Assembly: GCF_003058325.1 (NCBI RefSeq)
Contig: NZ_CP028843.1
Coordinates: 3,021,001 to 3,085,000, forward strand
Reading direction: 5' to 3'
DNA from: Methylobacterium currus
GTDB lineage: Bacteria; Pseudomonadota; Alphaproteobacteria; Rhizobiales; Beijerinckiaceae
Length of the DNA stretch: 64,000 nt
Shown: piece by piece, positions 25,672-34,433 of the stretch
How the letters are laid out: each line of letters begins with the position of its first letter
Numbering within the stretch: the stretch's first letter is position 1
Notes under the pieces: generated by a model
Databases searched by the model: none
The model's input: only the letters and a program-made list of their open reading frames with translations
Told to the model about the DNA's origin: nothing
Translations under genes and position numbers: made by a program

Positions 25672-26526
25672 TCAAGACCGGCGCGAACCGAGGTCGAGGG
25701 GGATCGTCCCCTCCGCGACCGTGAGGGTGCGCCCGCCGATCCAGTCGGCGCCGTCGTAGTCGACGAAGATCCGGCCGCTTCGGCCGAGCCGCGTGCCTTG
25801 CGCGGCGACATAGGGCCCGGTGGCGCGGCCGGTCTCCCGCAGCCAGCCGGCGACGGCGGCGTTGAAGCTGCCGGTCACCGGATCCTCGACGAGGGCGCCG
25901 GCGCCGTCGCTGAACAGGGTGCGGATCTCCCAGGCCACCTCCGCACCCGGCGGGTGGGCCCCGACGAGGCCGATATCGATCCGGCCTTCGTGGTGGCGCA
26001 TCGGCTCGACCGCCAGCACCTCCTCGGCGGAAGCCAGCATCACCCCGACCCAGCCCGGGCCGTTATCGGCCCAGCGCGCCTCGACGATCCTCTCGGGGTC
26101 GATCCGCAGCACCGTCGCGACCTCCCGCAGGGTGGCCTCGTCCACCGCGCCCGCGCGCAGGAGCGGCGGCGCGGCGAAGGCGAGGCGGTCGGCGTCCTGC
26201 CGGATCGGCACGAGGCCGGCGCCGCATTCCTGCACCATGCGCCCTGGGTGACGCGGCGAGCCGCCGAGGGCCGCCCAGGCGTGGCAGGCACCGAGGGTCG
26301 GGTGGCCGGCGAAGGGCAGCTCATGGGCGAGAGTGAAGATGCGCGCCCGGTAATCGGCACGGGAATCGGTCGGCGGCAGCAGGAACACCGTCTCCGACAG
26401 GTTGAACCAGCGCGTCATCGCCTGCATCGTCGCCGAGTTGGGCTCGGCCCCGCTCACCACCGCGAGCGGGTTGCCGGTGAAGGCGCCGTCGTGGAACACG
26501 TCGACCAGGGTGAAGCGGGCGGTCAT
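25672..26526 (-). CDS. PhzF-family isomerase/epimerase
   Basis: 284 residues with the two-lobed diaminopimelate-epimerase-like fold of PhzF. E45 in NLSETVF matches the catalytic glutamate of PhzF. The HELPFAGHPTLG motif (~68-79) and DPVTGSFNAAVAGWL near residue 217-231 are also conserved. No phenazine genes are near, so a role in phenazine synthesis is unlikely; most bacterial PhzF-like proteins have no known substrate. It is convergent with the LivK-like gene, with only 12 bp between stops. Confidence 0.88.
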   Translation of the reverse strand: MTARFTLVDVFHDGAFTGNPLAVVSGAEPNSATMQAMTRWFNLSETVFLLPPTDSRADYRARIFTLAHELPFAGHPTLGACHAWAALGGSPRHPGRMVQECGAGLVPIRQDADRLAFAAPPLLRAGAVDEATLREVATVLRIDPERIVEARWADNGPGWVGVMLASAEEVLAVEPMRHHEGRIDIGLVGAHPPGAEVAWEIRTLFSDGAGALVEDPVTGSFNAAVAGWLRETGRATGPYVAAQGTRLGRSGRIFVDYDGADWIGGRTLTVAEGTIPLDLGSRRS

Positions 26527-26617
26527 GGTTCGGTCTCCGGGCGGCGGAGGATGCCGCTCCATTCCGTGTTTGCCCGATTCGCCCGCCGCCTCCACCGGCA
26601 CCCTGATCTGACCGATC

Positions 26618-27706
26618 TCACGTCCAGTACAGCACCCGCGCCGCCGGCAGCCGCTCCGACAGGTCGCGCGTGAGGCCCTGCCGCATCTCCCGCATCAGCT
26701 CGGCCGGAAACACGTACTTCACCGAGCCGAACTTGGTGAGTTTGCGGCTGCGCTCGTCCTCCCGCATCGGCAGGTCGGAGCCCGGATACCAGCCCGCCAG
26801 CACCTCCTTCGAGCCGGGGGTGAAGCGGTGGGTGATGAGCTCCGCGGTGACGTCGAGGTCCCGGACGCCGTCGAGTTCCGCGGCGGCGCGCGCGAACAGG
26901 TCGGCATAGGCCGCGCGCCAATCCGGAACGGGTAGAATCGGCGCGACCGTGAGCCCCACGGGATAGCCGGCGCGGGCGACCGCGCCCATCGCGGCGAGGC
27001 GGTCGCGCAGGGGGGCAGTGCCGCCCTCGTAGCGGGCGGCCGAAGCGGCGTTGACCGAGAAGCGCAGCCGGGTGCGGCGCCGATGCTCCAGGCCGAGCAG
27101 CGGCTCCACCGCCGCGAACTTCGTGGTGGCACGCAAGCTCACCGGCGCGTTCCAGGCGCCGAAATGCCGGATCGCCGCGGAGAGGGAGCCGGTCAGGTGC
27201 TCGATGCCGAGGGGATCGGTGTAGCAGGAGGCCTCGAAGGTTGTGCCCTCATGCGCGCGCTCCGCATTCGCCGAGGTGACGCCGCCCTGGCCGGCGTAAG
27301 CGGCGAGGTTGTCAAGGATCTCGGGCAGGTTGGCGTAGACCCGGGTCACCGGGGGCCCCGAGAGCGAGCCGGCGAGGTAGCAATACTGGCAATGGGCCGG
27401 GCAGCCCTCGGCGAGGTCGACGCGCCAATCGGCGCTCGGCGGGATCGGCTGCAGCTTCAGCTTGGTCGGCGGGGCGACCACCACCGCGAGGGTGTTCTTG
27501 GCCTCGATATAGGCCCGGCGCGGGTCCGGATGGCGCAGGCCGGTGAGGCGGTTGCCGGGCAGCGCCTCGACGGTGAGCCCGAGGGCTTCGGCGCGGGCCA
27601 TGATCGCCCGTCCATGGGCGTGCTCCCGCGCCGCCGCAGTGACGACGACCCGGCGTGGGCGCCAGAGGCGGGCCATGCGGGCGGGAGCGGGATCGTGGAA
27701 TGTCAT
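26618..27706 (-). CDS. Spore-photoproduct-lyase-like radical SAM protein
   Basis: 362 residues. The radical SAM cluster motif is C102-x3-C106-x2-C109 (EGCPAHCQYCYL), the SPL spacing. A further cysteine, C161, lies in FEASCYTDPLGIEH, about where spore photoproduct lyases keep the hydrogen-donor cysteine (inference). Spore photoproduct lyase repairs a thymine dimer specific to dry spore DNA, yet alphaproteobacteria do not form spores. The family is widespread in this clade with unknown substrate. A GC hairpin (CCCCGCG-AACG-CGCGGGG, 27708-27725) overlies the translation start region. Confidence 0.85.
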   Translation of the reverse strand: MTFHDPAPARMARLWRPRRVVVTAAAREHAHGRAIMARAEALGLTVEALPGNRLTGLRHPDPRRAYIEAKNTLAVVVAPPTKLKLQPIPPSADWRVDLAEGCPAHCQYCYLAGSLSGPPVTRVYANLPEILDNLAAYAGQGGVTSANAERAHEGTTFEASCYTDPLGIEHLTGSLSAAIRHFGAWNAPVSLRATTKFAAVEPLLGLEHRRRTRLRFSVNAASAARYEGGTAPLRDRLAAMGAVARAGYPVGLTVAPILPVPDWRAAYADLFARAAAELDGVRDLDVTAELITHRFTPGSKEVLAGWYPGSDLPMREDERSRKLTKFGSVKYVFPAELMREMRQGLTRDLSERLPAARVLYWT

Positions 27707-27782
27707 GCCCCGCGAACGCGCGGGGCTCTTCTCCGGATCCCGATCGCTAACGCCGCCGCGGCACGGGCGTGACGGCCGAAGG

Positions 27783-28046
27783 TTAATGCCGCGCTTGGGG
27801 CCGCACCGTGTAGGTGCCGCCGCGGATCCGCTCGGGAAAGCCTTCCGCGTAGCGCGCGGTGGCTTCCTCGCCGTAGGTCTGGACCAGCTCCTGGAAGGCC
27901 GCGAACAGGGCGGCCTGGGCCATGCAGTCGCCGTCGATCCCGTCCAGGCAACCTTCCGCGAAGGCCTCCGAGACGTAGCTCAGGGCGGCGCGCTTCGCGT
28001 CCTGATCGGAATCGAGCGCGGGGTCGTGGGTTTCGAATTCGGTCAT
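27783..28046 (-). CDS. Small acidic hypothetical protein
   Basis: 87 residues from the ATG at 28046, which has AAGG about 6 nt upstream. The protein is acidic at its N-terminus (FETHDPALDSDQDAKRAAL) and then helical with two cysteines. It contains a segment, SYVSEAFAEGCLDGIDGDCMAQAALFAAF, that suggests a compact helical fold. I do not recognise the family. It lies 76 bp upstream of the SPL-like gene in the same direction, so co-transcription is possible. Confidence 0.65.
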   Translation of the reverse strand: MTEFETHDPALDSDQDAKRAALSYVSEAFAEGCLDGIDGDCMAQAALFAAFQELVQTYGEEATARYAEGFPERIRGGTYTVRPQARH

Positions 28047-28242
28047 CGACAGCCTTGAGATCGGGTCTCTGGTGAGAACGGCGGTCTCGGATCCGCAGCG
28101 GCCTCGTGTGATGACGTGACTCATAGGCTCTCGCCCGGCGGCGGGCCAGCAAGGAATTGCGAAGAGGTTAACAGCGCCACGAGAATGCCTCCCTCTTCGA
28201 CACGGGCGCCACAGCTGTGGCGATCCCGCAACAGGGAGGCGG

Positions 28243-28677
28243 TCAGCCGCCGAAACGCCCGGCCAGGGCGACCGACAGGCGCTCGCCCTCCGCGATGAAG
28301 CGGGTGGCGGCCTCGACTGCCGAGGGCGTGCAGACCCGGTAGGTGACGGCGTAGCCGCCATAGCCGCGGTTATAGGCCCCGGCCAGGCGGTCGCGCCGGC
28401 CCGGGCTGGTGCCCTCGGCATCGAGCAGGGATTTCATCCGGGCGGGCCATTCCGGCGCGTCGGGGTTGCCGCATAATTCGCGCAGGAAGCTCAGCGCGCC
28501 GATGATCTCCGACAGGCGCAGGAGGTCGCGGTCATAGGGCGCCGGTGCGTCGGCCGGCGGGGGAGGGGCGGGAGCCTCCTTCTCGGGCGCCTTGGGAGCG
28601 GCGGGCTTCGGCCGGGTCTGGGCGAGTGCGGGCATCGCCGCGGCCAGGCAGGCGGCCAGGATGACGGCGCGCTTCAT
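28243..28677 (-). CDS. TIGR02301-family secreted protein
   Basis: 144 residues with a cleavable signal (VILAACLAAAMPALAQ, cut near residue 20). A proline- and alanine-rich linker follows (~21-48). The conserved core starts at YDRDLLRLSEIIGALSFLRELCG and ends with the GYGGYAVTYRVCTPSA segment; the two cysteines could form a disulphide. This matches the alphaproteobacterial TIGR02301 proteins, whose function is unknown. Its ATG overlaps the Nudix stop (ATGA), so it is the last gene of a tightly coupled leftward operon. Confidence 0.8.
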   Translation of the reverse strand: MKRAVILAACLAAAMPALAQTRPKPAAPKAPEKEAPAPPPPADAPAPYDRDLLRLSEIIGALSFLRELCGNPDAPEWPARMKSLLDAEGTSPGRRDRLAGAYNRGYGGYAVTYRVCTPSAVEAATRFIAEGERLSVALAGRFGG

Positions 28678-29138
28678 GCCCCGTCTCCCACCGCCGCGAG
28701 GGCCTGGGCGATCACCCCGTGCAAGCCCTGGGTGGTCGGCAGGTCGCGCGCCTCCGCCGGCGTCACCCAGCGCAAGTCGAGGGCTTCCGGCCCGGTCGTC
28801 GGCTCGCCGTGGCGCCAGCGGGCGGCGTGGGGGTGGATCACGAAATGGTGCAGCACCGCGCCGTCGGCGTCGCGCTCGATCACCTCGAGGGGGTCCAGGC
28901 CCGCGACCACCTCGGCCACCACCCCGACCTCCTCGAGCAGCTCGCGCAAGGCCGCCTCGGCCAGGCTCTCGCCCACCTCCACCTGTCCGCCCGGCAGGGT
29001 GTAGATCCCGCGCATCGGCGCCTGGCCGCGGGCGGCGAGCAGGACCCGTCCGTCGCGCACCACCGCCGCGGAGGCGGCGAGGAAGGGGCGAAGGGGGTAG
29101 CGGCGGCGCCAGGCCGGGTCCTCGGCATCCGCATTCAA
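28674..29138 (-). CDS. Nudix hydrolase
   Basis: 154 residues. The Nudix box runs from G50 to V73 (starting GGQVEVGESLAEAALRELLE and ending EVGV), with all metal-binding glutamates in place. The N-terminal YPLRPFLAASAAVVRDGRVLLAARG is typical of nucleoside-diphosphate-X hydrolases. The start appears to be TTG: it overlaps the upstream stop (TTGA) and has GGGGA 9 nt upstream; no in-frame ATG fits. The substrate is unknown; NADH, ADP-ribose or oxidised nucleotides are possible. It is third in a four-gene coupled operon. Confidence 0.85.
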   Translation of the reverse strand: MNADAEDPAWRRRYPLRPFLAASAAVVRDGRVLLAARGQAPMRGIYTLPGGQVEVGESLAEAALRELLEEVGVVAEVVAGLDPLEVIERDADGAVLHHFVIHPHAARWRHGEPTTGPEALDLRWVTPAEARDLPTTQGLHGVIAQALAAVGDGA

Positions 29139-30184
29139 GGCTGCGCATCCCCATCCTGCACCGTGGCGAGCCGTCCATCGGCCAAGGCCACCACGACCTG
29201 CCGGCCGAGCACCGCGAGGCCGGCCCCGACCGGCGCCGGCAGGCTCGCGCGGGCGCGCTCGGTCAGGTCCTTCAGCGACACATAGGCGAGGGCGGCGCGG
29301 TCGCGGGACGCCACCACCAGCTCGCTCCCGAGGACGGCACCGGGGGCCGCGAACCCCTTGCCGTCAGCCCCCTTGCCGTCGCCACCCTTGCCGCCCTGCG
29401 CCAGCCGTGTGGGCTTGCCGCCCGCGAGGCTCCAGTGTTCGAGCCGGCCCTCCGCGCCGCGCACCAGCACGGCGCCGGGCGTCGGGCCCGGGAGGTCGGC
29501 CGCGAGGGCGAGGGGACCCGGCTCGGACGGGGTCTCGGCCCGGACCCGCCAGGTGCCGTCCTGGCGCCCGATGAGCGAGAGCCCGGTGCCCTCCGGGTGC
29601 TCGCCGAGCGCCAGCAGGTGGAGCGCCCCGTCGATCTCGACCGGCCGCAGGGTATCGGCGGAGAACACCGCACCGCTCCCCGGCGGCACCGTCGCGGTCA
29701 CCACCGGCACGGGCTTCGGGTCGGCGCTCATCGTCACCGTCTGGCGCTCGCGCAATGTCACGCCCGCGGCGCCCGGGCGCCCGTCCGGCCCGCGGCTCGG
29801 GCCCGACAGGTAGGCGCTGACCGGCCCCGCCAGCACCCGGCGCGTGCCCGGCAGAGCGCCTTTCGGCGTCTCGCCGACGGTCAGGCCCTCGATCGCGTCG
29901 AGGGGAAGGGACACGACCGCGATCCGGTTGCCCGACAGCGTCAGGACGGCCGCGCCGCCCTCGCCCCACACGACCGCGACCGGGCCGGCCTTGCGCGGCA
30001 GCTGCGGCAGCCCGGCGGTCGTGACGGCCAGCGCCGCCTCGCTGCCCGCATCGCGCAGCTGCGTCACCCGGAACGGCAGGTCGAGGAGCGTGACCCGGGG
30101 CTCGGCAGCGGCGTGCGCCGCGGAGAGCAGGGCGGCAAGGCCGCCGCAGGCGAGCGCGACGGCGAATGCCCGCCGCTCAGACAT
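29135..30184 (-). CDS. Secreted hypothetical protein, probable beta-propeller-like
   Basis: 349 residues with an N-terminal signal (FAVALACGGLAALLSAAHAAAE, cut near residue 27). The mature part repeats short strand-turn-strand units with WxVRAETP, LEHWSLAGG and VVVALADGRLATVQDG segments. This suggests a propeller-like or beta-rich fold. A KGGDGKGADGKG low-complexity loop lies at about 270-281. I do not recognise the family. Its start overlaps the SDR stop by 8 nt and its stop overlaps the Nudix start, so it is translated as part of the coupled operon. Confidence 0.6.
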   Translation of the reverse strand: MSERRAFAVALACGGLAALLSAAHAAAEPRVTLLDLPFRVTQLRDAGSEAALAVTTAGLPQLPRKAGPVAVVWGEGGAAVLTLSGNRIAVVSLPLDAIEGLTVGETPKGALPGTRRVLAGPVSAYLSGPSRGPDGRPGAAGVTLRERQTVTMSADPKPVPVVTATVPPGSGAVFSADTLRPVEIDGALHLLALGEHPEGTGLSLIGRQDGTWRVRAETPSEPGPLALAADLPGPTPGAVLVRGAEGRLEHWSLAGGKPTRLAQGGKGGDGKGADGKGFAAPGAVLGSELVVASRDRAALAYVSLKDLTERARASLPAPVGAGLAVLGRQVVVALADGRLATVQDGDAQP

Positions 30185-30932
30185 GCTGGCCGCCGTTGAT
30201 GTGCAATTCGGCGCCGTTCACGTAGGACGAGGCCTCGGTGCACAGGAAGTAGATCGCCTTGGCGACCTCGTCGGGCGTGCCGAGGCGGCGCTGCGGGATC
30301 TGCGCCACGAGCTTGTCGGTGCCCGGCGACAGGATCGAGGTGTCGATCTCGCCGGGCGAGATCGCGTTCACCCGCACGCCCAGGGGGCCGAAATCGGAGG
30401 CCATCTCGCGGGTCAGGCCGGCGAGCGCCGCCTTCGAGGTGGCGTAGGCCGCCCCCGCGAAGGGATGGACGCGCGATCCGGCGATCGACGTCACGTTGAC
30501 GATCGAGCCGCGCGCCCGGGTCAGCTCCTCGCACAGGCCCCGGGCGAGCAGGATCGGGGCGAAGAAGTTGACCTGGAAGACCCGCTGCCAGTCGGAGAAC
30601 GGGGTGTCGATCGCGCCGAGCCGCGCACCCCCGGCGCCTTTCGGCGAGATGCCGGCGTTGTTGACCAGGGCATGCAGCAGCCCGCCCTCGGCTTCGAGCC
30701 GCCCGGCCACCTCCTTGACGGCGCGGATCGTGTCGTCCGGGTCGGCGAGGTCGACCTGGAGGTGGTCCTCCGGCCCCATCTCCCACGGGCAATTCTCCGG
30801 GAAGGAGTGGCGCGAGCAGGTGATGACGCGCCAGCCCGCCGCCGAGAAGCGCTTGACGGTGGCGTGGCCGATGCCCCGGCTCGCGCCGGTGAGCAGCATC
30901 ACGCGGCGGCGTTCGTTCGACGGTTGGGCCAC
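30177..30932 (-). CDS. SDR-family oxidoreductase
   Basis: 251 residues from a GTG at 30932. The cofactor motif is TGASRGIG at 15-22. NNAG lies at 91-94. The catalytic set is S149, Y163 and K167 (Y-x3-K). The C-terminal AELHINGG stretch is typical of classical 3-oxoacyl reductase-like SDRs. NADPH is likely from the basic residues at the motif, but the substrate cannot be predicted. It is the first gene of the leftward operon SDR, secreted protein, Nudix, TIGR02301. An ATG at residue 12 is an alternative start. Confidence 0.88.
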   Translation of the reverse strand: MAQPSNERRRVMLLTGASRGIGHATVKRFSAAGWRVITCSRHSFPENCPWEMGPEDHLQVDLADPDDTIRAVKEVAGRLEAEGGLLHALVNNAGISPKGAGGARLGAIDTPFSDWQRVFQVNFFAPILLARGLCEELTRARGSIVNVTSIAGSRVHPFAGAAYATSKAALAGLTREMASDFGPLGVRVNAISPGEIDTSILSPGTDKLVAQIPQRRLGTPDEVAKAIYFLCTEASSYVNGAELHINGGQHV

Positions 30933-31063
30933 GGCCGTTCCTCGGGATGTCCGGTGCGGGGCGCCGGCGGCTGGCGCGCGGCGCGGAGAGCCCCAGGGTA
31001 GGGCCCGGCGCCCCGGAAATCCAGGGCTCGCCGCGCCGCAGCAAAGCTCCGGCGCGTCACCGA

Positions 31064-31672
31064 TCAGGGATAGAGCCGGGTCCCCTGCCAGCCTCCGTCC
31101 CGGCGCGTGAAGCGGACCCGGTCGTGCAGGCGATAGGCGCCGTCCTGCCAGAACTCCATCGTCACCGGGGCGATGCGGTAGCCGGTCCAGTGGGGCGGGC
31201 GCGGCACGGTCTCGCCGGGAAAGCGCGCGCCCACCTCCTCGACGGCCCGCATCAGGGTCTCGCGGCTGTCGAGGGGCTGCGACTGGCGGCTCGCCCAGGC
31301 GCCGAGGCGGCTGTCGCGGGCGCGGGTGGCGAAATAGGCGTCGGCCTCGGCGTCCTCGACCTTCGTCACGGTGCCGCGGGCCCTCACCTGGCGGCGCAGG
31401 CTCTTCCAGTGCAGCACGAGGGCGGCGCGCGGATTGTCCGAGAGTTCCAGCCCCTTCATCGACAAGGTGTTGGTGTAGAACACGAATCCGCGCTCGTCGG
31501 CGTCCTTCAGGAGCACGATGCGCACGTCCGGCAGCCCGTCGGCGCCGCTCGTGGCGAGCGCCATGGCGTTCGGATCCTCGGGTTCCGAGGCCTGCGCGTC
31601 GGCAAACCACTGCCGGAACAGGCCCCAGGGATCCGGGTTCTGGGTGAAATCATCTTTCGTTAACCCGTCCAC
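31064..31672 (-). CDS. pdxH: Pyridoxamine 5'-phosphate oxidase
   Basis: FMN enzyme oxidising pyridoxine or pyridoxamine phosphate to pyridoxal phosphate. 202 residues. I chose the GTG at 31672 because AAGGA lies 7 nt upstream; a TTG at 31690 has no ribosome binding site. Landmarks are PNAMALAT, the FMN-binding RIVLLKDADERGFVFYTNTLSMKG region, ARAALVLHWKSLRRQVRARG, and the C-terminal W-x-x-x-R-L-Y-P end, which contacts PLP in known PdxH. The annotation is secure. It is divergent from the surface lipoprotein gene. Confidence 0.94.
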   Translation of the reverse strand: MDGLTKDDFTQNPDPWGLFRQWFADAQASEPEDPNAMALATSGADGLPDVRIVLLKDADERGFVFYTNTLSMKGLELSDNPRAALVLHWKSLRRQVRARGTVTKVEDAEADAYFATRARDSRLGAWASRQSQPLDSRETLMRAVEEVGARFPGETVPRPPHWTGYRIAPVTMEFWQDGAYRLHDRVRFTRRDGGWQGTRLYP

Positions 31673-31787
31673 GGCATCGTCCTTACCCAAGTGGCTTCAG
31701 TGCCAATGTGACAACCGGAACCGGGGGCGGGCCGGCGTCGCATCCTCATGCGTCGCGGCGGGCCGTCCGGTCGTGAGAACAGGTGTA

Positions 31788-32267
31788 ATGCGTCGCGGTG
31801 CATGTAAAGTCGGTTCGGTGACGCTCGGGCTCGTCGTCGCGGCGAGCGCCCTGGGCAGCGTCCTGGCGAGCGGCGGCTGCAGCCAGCCGCTCATCATGTT
31901 CACGCCGCAGGTGGACGTGGCGCCGCCGGAGCCGGAGAGCACCGGCAGCATCGAGCCCGCGGCGCCGAAGAACTTCGGTTCGGACCTGTCCGGCGAGGAT
32001 TGGCGCCGCGCCAAGGCGGCGCTCTCCGTGGCGCTCGATCCCCAGGGCAACGGCCAGCCGGTGAAATGGGACAACCCGGATTCGGGCATGCGCGGCATGG
32101 TCAACCCGACCGGGCTGCCCTTCGTGAAGAACGACGAGATCTGCCGCGGCTTCCTGGCCTCGGTGATCGGGCCTTCGGGCAACCGCTTCGTGCGCGGCAC
32201 CGGCTGCCGGCCCTCCGGGGGGGCCTGGGAGCTGAAGAGCCTGAAGACGACGACGAAGCCGGGCTGA
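31788..32267 (+). CDS. RT0821/Lpp0805-type surface lipoprotein
   Basis: 159 residues. A signal peptide ends in a lipobox S-G-G-C with C31 as the modified cysteine. A Pro- and Glu-rich linker follows (~42-58). The C-terminal domain (~65-155; WRRAKAALSVALDPQGNGQPVKWDNP through CRPSGGAWEL) matches the 17-kDa surface-antigen-like domain common in alphaproteobacteria. It probably sits in the outer membrane. Its function is unknown. AGGTG precedes the ATG. Confidence 0.75.
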   Translation: MRRGACKVGSVTLGLVVAASALGSVLASGGCSQPLIMFTPQVDVAPPEPESTGSIEPAAPKNFGSDLSGEDWRRAKAALSVALDPQGNGQPVKWDNPDSGMRGMVNPTGLPFVKNDEICRGFLASVIGPSGNRFVRGTGCRPSGGAWELKSLKTTTKPG

Positions 32268-32479
32268 GCCGGGCGGCGCCAGGAGTTGGCGGCACCCGTG
32301 AAGCGGTGCCGAGAGAAATGGCGCTCCTGCGGGAACTGACGTAACCTGACCTCTCCTGCGCCGCCTGCGTTGCAATCCAGCAACACGGTCGCCAGATAAG
32401 GCTCATCGTTTTCACGCAGCGGCTTCGCTCAGGCGGTCATGCCCCGGGCTGGCGCCGCTCGAATCGCCATCGGATCGCC

Positions 32480-33415
32480 ATGCGCAACCCATACGACGTA
32501 CTCGGCGTGAGCCGCTCGGCCGACGAGGCGGACATCAAGAAGGCTTTCCGCAAGCTCGCCAAGGCCTACCACCCCGATCGCAACAAGAACGACGCCAAGG
32601 CGCAGGACCGCTTCGCCGAGGTCAACCAGGCTTACGAGATCCTGGGCGACGCCAAGAAGCGCGAGCAGTTCGACCGCGGCGCCATCGACGGCGAGGGCAA
32701 GCCCCGCTTCACCGGCTTCGAGGGGTTCGGCGGAGGCGGCGCCGGCCGCGGCGGCGGGGCTGGATTCGACTTCGAGTCGATGGCCCGGGCCCGCGGTGGT
32801 GCGGGCGGCGGAGGGGCCGGCGGCTTTGGCGAGGACATCTTCTCGCACCTGTTCGGCGAGGCGTTCCGCACCGCCGGCGGCGCCGGCCGCGCCGCGCCCC
32901 AGAAGGGCGAGGACGTCGCGGCCGAGCTGACCGTCACCCTTGATCAGGTCGCAGGTGAGGCGAAGCTGCGCCTCAACCTGCCGAGCGGCCGCGAGGTCGA
33001 CGTGGTGGTGCCCAAGGGTGTGGTCGACGGGCAGGTGATCCGCCTGCGCGGCCTCGGCTATCCGGGCGCCCACGGCGCCGAGCCGGGCGACGCGCTGCTG
33101 ACCATCCGCTTCGGCGCCGATCCGCGCTTCCAGGTCGAAGGCTCGGACCTGCGCACCACCGCCGAGGTTCCGCTCGAGGACGCGGTGCTGGGCGGGCCGA
33201 TCCGGATCCAGACCCTGACCGGCGCGGTCGAGATGAAGATCCCGGCCATGACCAGCTCGGGCCGGGTGTTCCGCCTGCGCGGGAAGGGCCTGCCGAAGAA
33301 GGACGGCACCCGCGGCGACCTGCTGGCCACGATCGCCGTGACCCTGCCGGCCAGCGCCGACGAGGCCCTGACCGAGTTCGCCCGCAAGCGCCGGGCCGCA
33401 ACGGCGACGAGCTGA
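32480..33415 (+). CDS. DnaJ-class co-chaperone without zinc finger (CbpA-like)
   Basis: 311 residues. The J domain spans 3-66, with HPD at 31-33 for stimulating DnaK. A Gly/Phe-rich linker follows (~78-125). Two C-terminal beta-sandwich substrate-binding domains run from about 140 (EDVAAELTVTLDQVAGEAKLRL) to 300. The cysteine-rich zinc domain of DnaJ is absent, so it is a type II J protein such as CbpA. It is a monocistronic gene before fabI with 145 bp between. Confidence 0.9.
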   Translation: MRNPYDVLGVSRSADEADIKKAFRKLAKAYHPDRNKNDAKAQDRFAEVNQAYEILGDAKKREQFDRGAIDGEGKPRFTGFEGFGGGGAGRGGGAGFDFESMARARGGAGGGGAGGFGEDIFSHLFGEAFRTAGGAGRAAPQKGEDVAAELTVTLDQVAGEAKLRLNLPSGREVDVVVPKGVVDGQVIRLRGLGYPGAHGAEPGDALLTIRFGADPRFQVEGSDLRTTAEVPLEDAVLGGPIRIQTLTGAVEMKIPAMTSSGRVFRLRGKGLPKKDGTRGDLLATIAVTLPASADEALTEFARKRRAATATS

Positions 33416-33560
33416 ACCTGAGGGCGTCCGCGGCTTTACCGGAGCCGGCGCACTTCCGTCGCCCGCGGGCGTCGGTTAAGGAAACCGCTGGGGAGCCATG
33501 CACGGCCGGGTCCAGCTGGCCGCCGTCGGCCTCCCGTGGCGGCTGTTCTTTGGGTGACTC

Positions 33561-34427
33561 ATGGCTGACTCGAACCGGGCACAGGTACAGGAAGACGGGC
33601 AGGCCGGCTCCCTCAAGACCGGGCTTCTCGCCGGCAAGCGCGGCCTCGTGCTCGGCGTCGCCAACAACCGCTCGATCGCCTGGGGCATCGCCCGCAGCGC
33701 GCGCCAACATGGCGCTGAGCTGGCCTTCACCTATCAGGGCGAGGCCTTGCGGAAGCGCGTCGAGCCCCTCGCCCGCGAGCTCGACGCGGCGGTCGTCGGC
33801 CATTGCGACGTGACCGACCCGGCCTCGATCGATGCGGCCTTCGAGGCCACCGGCCGCCACTTCCCGGACGGGATCGACTTCGTCGTCCACTGCATCGCCT
33901 TCTCGGACAAGGACGAGCTGACCGGCCGCTACATCGAGACCAGCGAGGCGAATTTCTCGAAGTCGCTGCTGATCTCCTGCTACTCGTTCACGGCGATCGC
34001 CCAGCGCGCCGAGAAGCTGATGCGCAACGGCGGCTCCCTGCTCACGCTGACCTATTACGGCGCCGAGAAGTGGATGCCGCACTACAACGTGATGGGCGTC
34101 GCCAAGGCGGCGCTCGAAGCGTCGGTACGCTACCTCGCGGCCGATCTCGGGCCGCAGAAGATCCGCGTCAACGCGATCTCGGCCGGCCCGATCAAGACGC
34201 TCGCCGCCTCGGGCATCGGCGATTTCCGCTACATCCTGAAGTGGAACGAGTACAACGCTCCCCTGCGGCGCACGGTGACCATCGACGAGGTCGGCGAGAC
34301 CGCCGCCTATCTGATCTCCGACATGTCCCGCGGCATGACCGGCGAGATCCTGCACGTCGATGCCGGCTACCACGTCGTCGGCATGAAGAATCCCGAGGCG
34401 CCGGACCTCAGCCTCGACAAGGATTGA
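33561..34427 (+). CDS. fabI: Enoyl-[acyl-carrier-protein] reductase [NADH]
   Basis: Last step of each fatty-acid elongation cycle, and the target of triclosan and diazaborines in other bacteria. 288 residues with an N-terminal extension of about 20. The cofactor segment is GVANNRSIAWGIA (32-44). The catalytic pair is Y175 and K182 (Y-x6-K), with the extra tyrosine Y165. The C-terminal GMTGEILHVDAGYHVVGM is standard. It is followed by a long hairpin and then pfp. The family is secure; other alphaproteobacteria often have several FabI copies. Confidence 0.94.
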   Translation: MADSNRAQVQEDGQAGSLKTGLLAGKRGLVLGVANNRSIAWGIARSARQHGAELAFTYQGEALRKRVEPLARELDAAVVGHCDVTDPASIDAAFEATGRHFPDGIDFVVHCIAFSDKDELTGRYIETSEANFSKSLLISCYSFTAIAQRAEKLMRNGGSLLTLTYYGAEKWMPHYNVMGVAKAALEASVRYLAADLGPQKIRVNAISAGPIKTLAASGIGDFRYILKWNEYNAPLRRTVTIDEVGETAAYLISDMSRGMTGEILHVDAGYHVVGMKNPEAPDLSLDKD

Positions 34428-34433
34428 GTGCAC

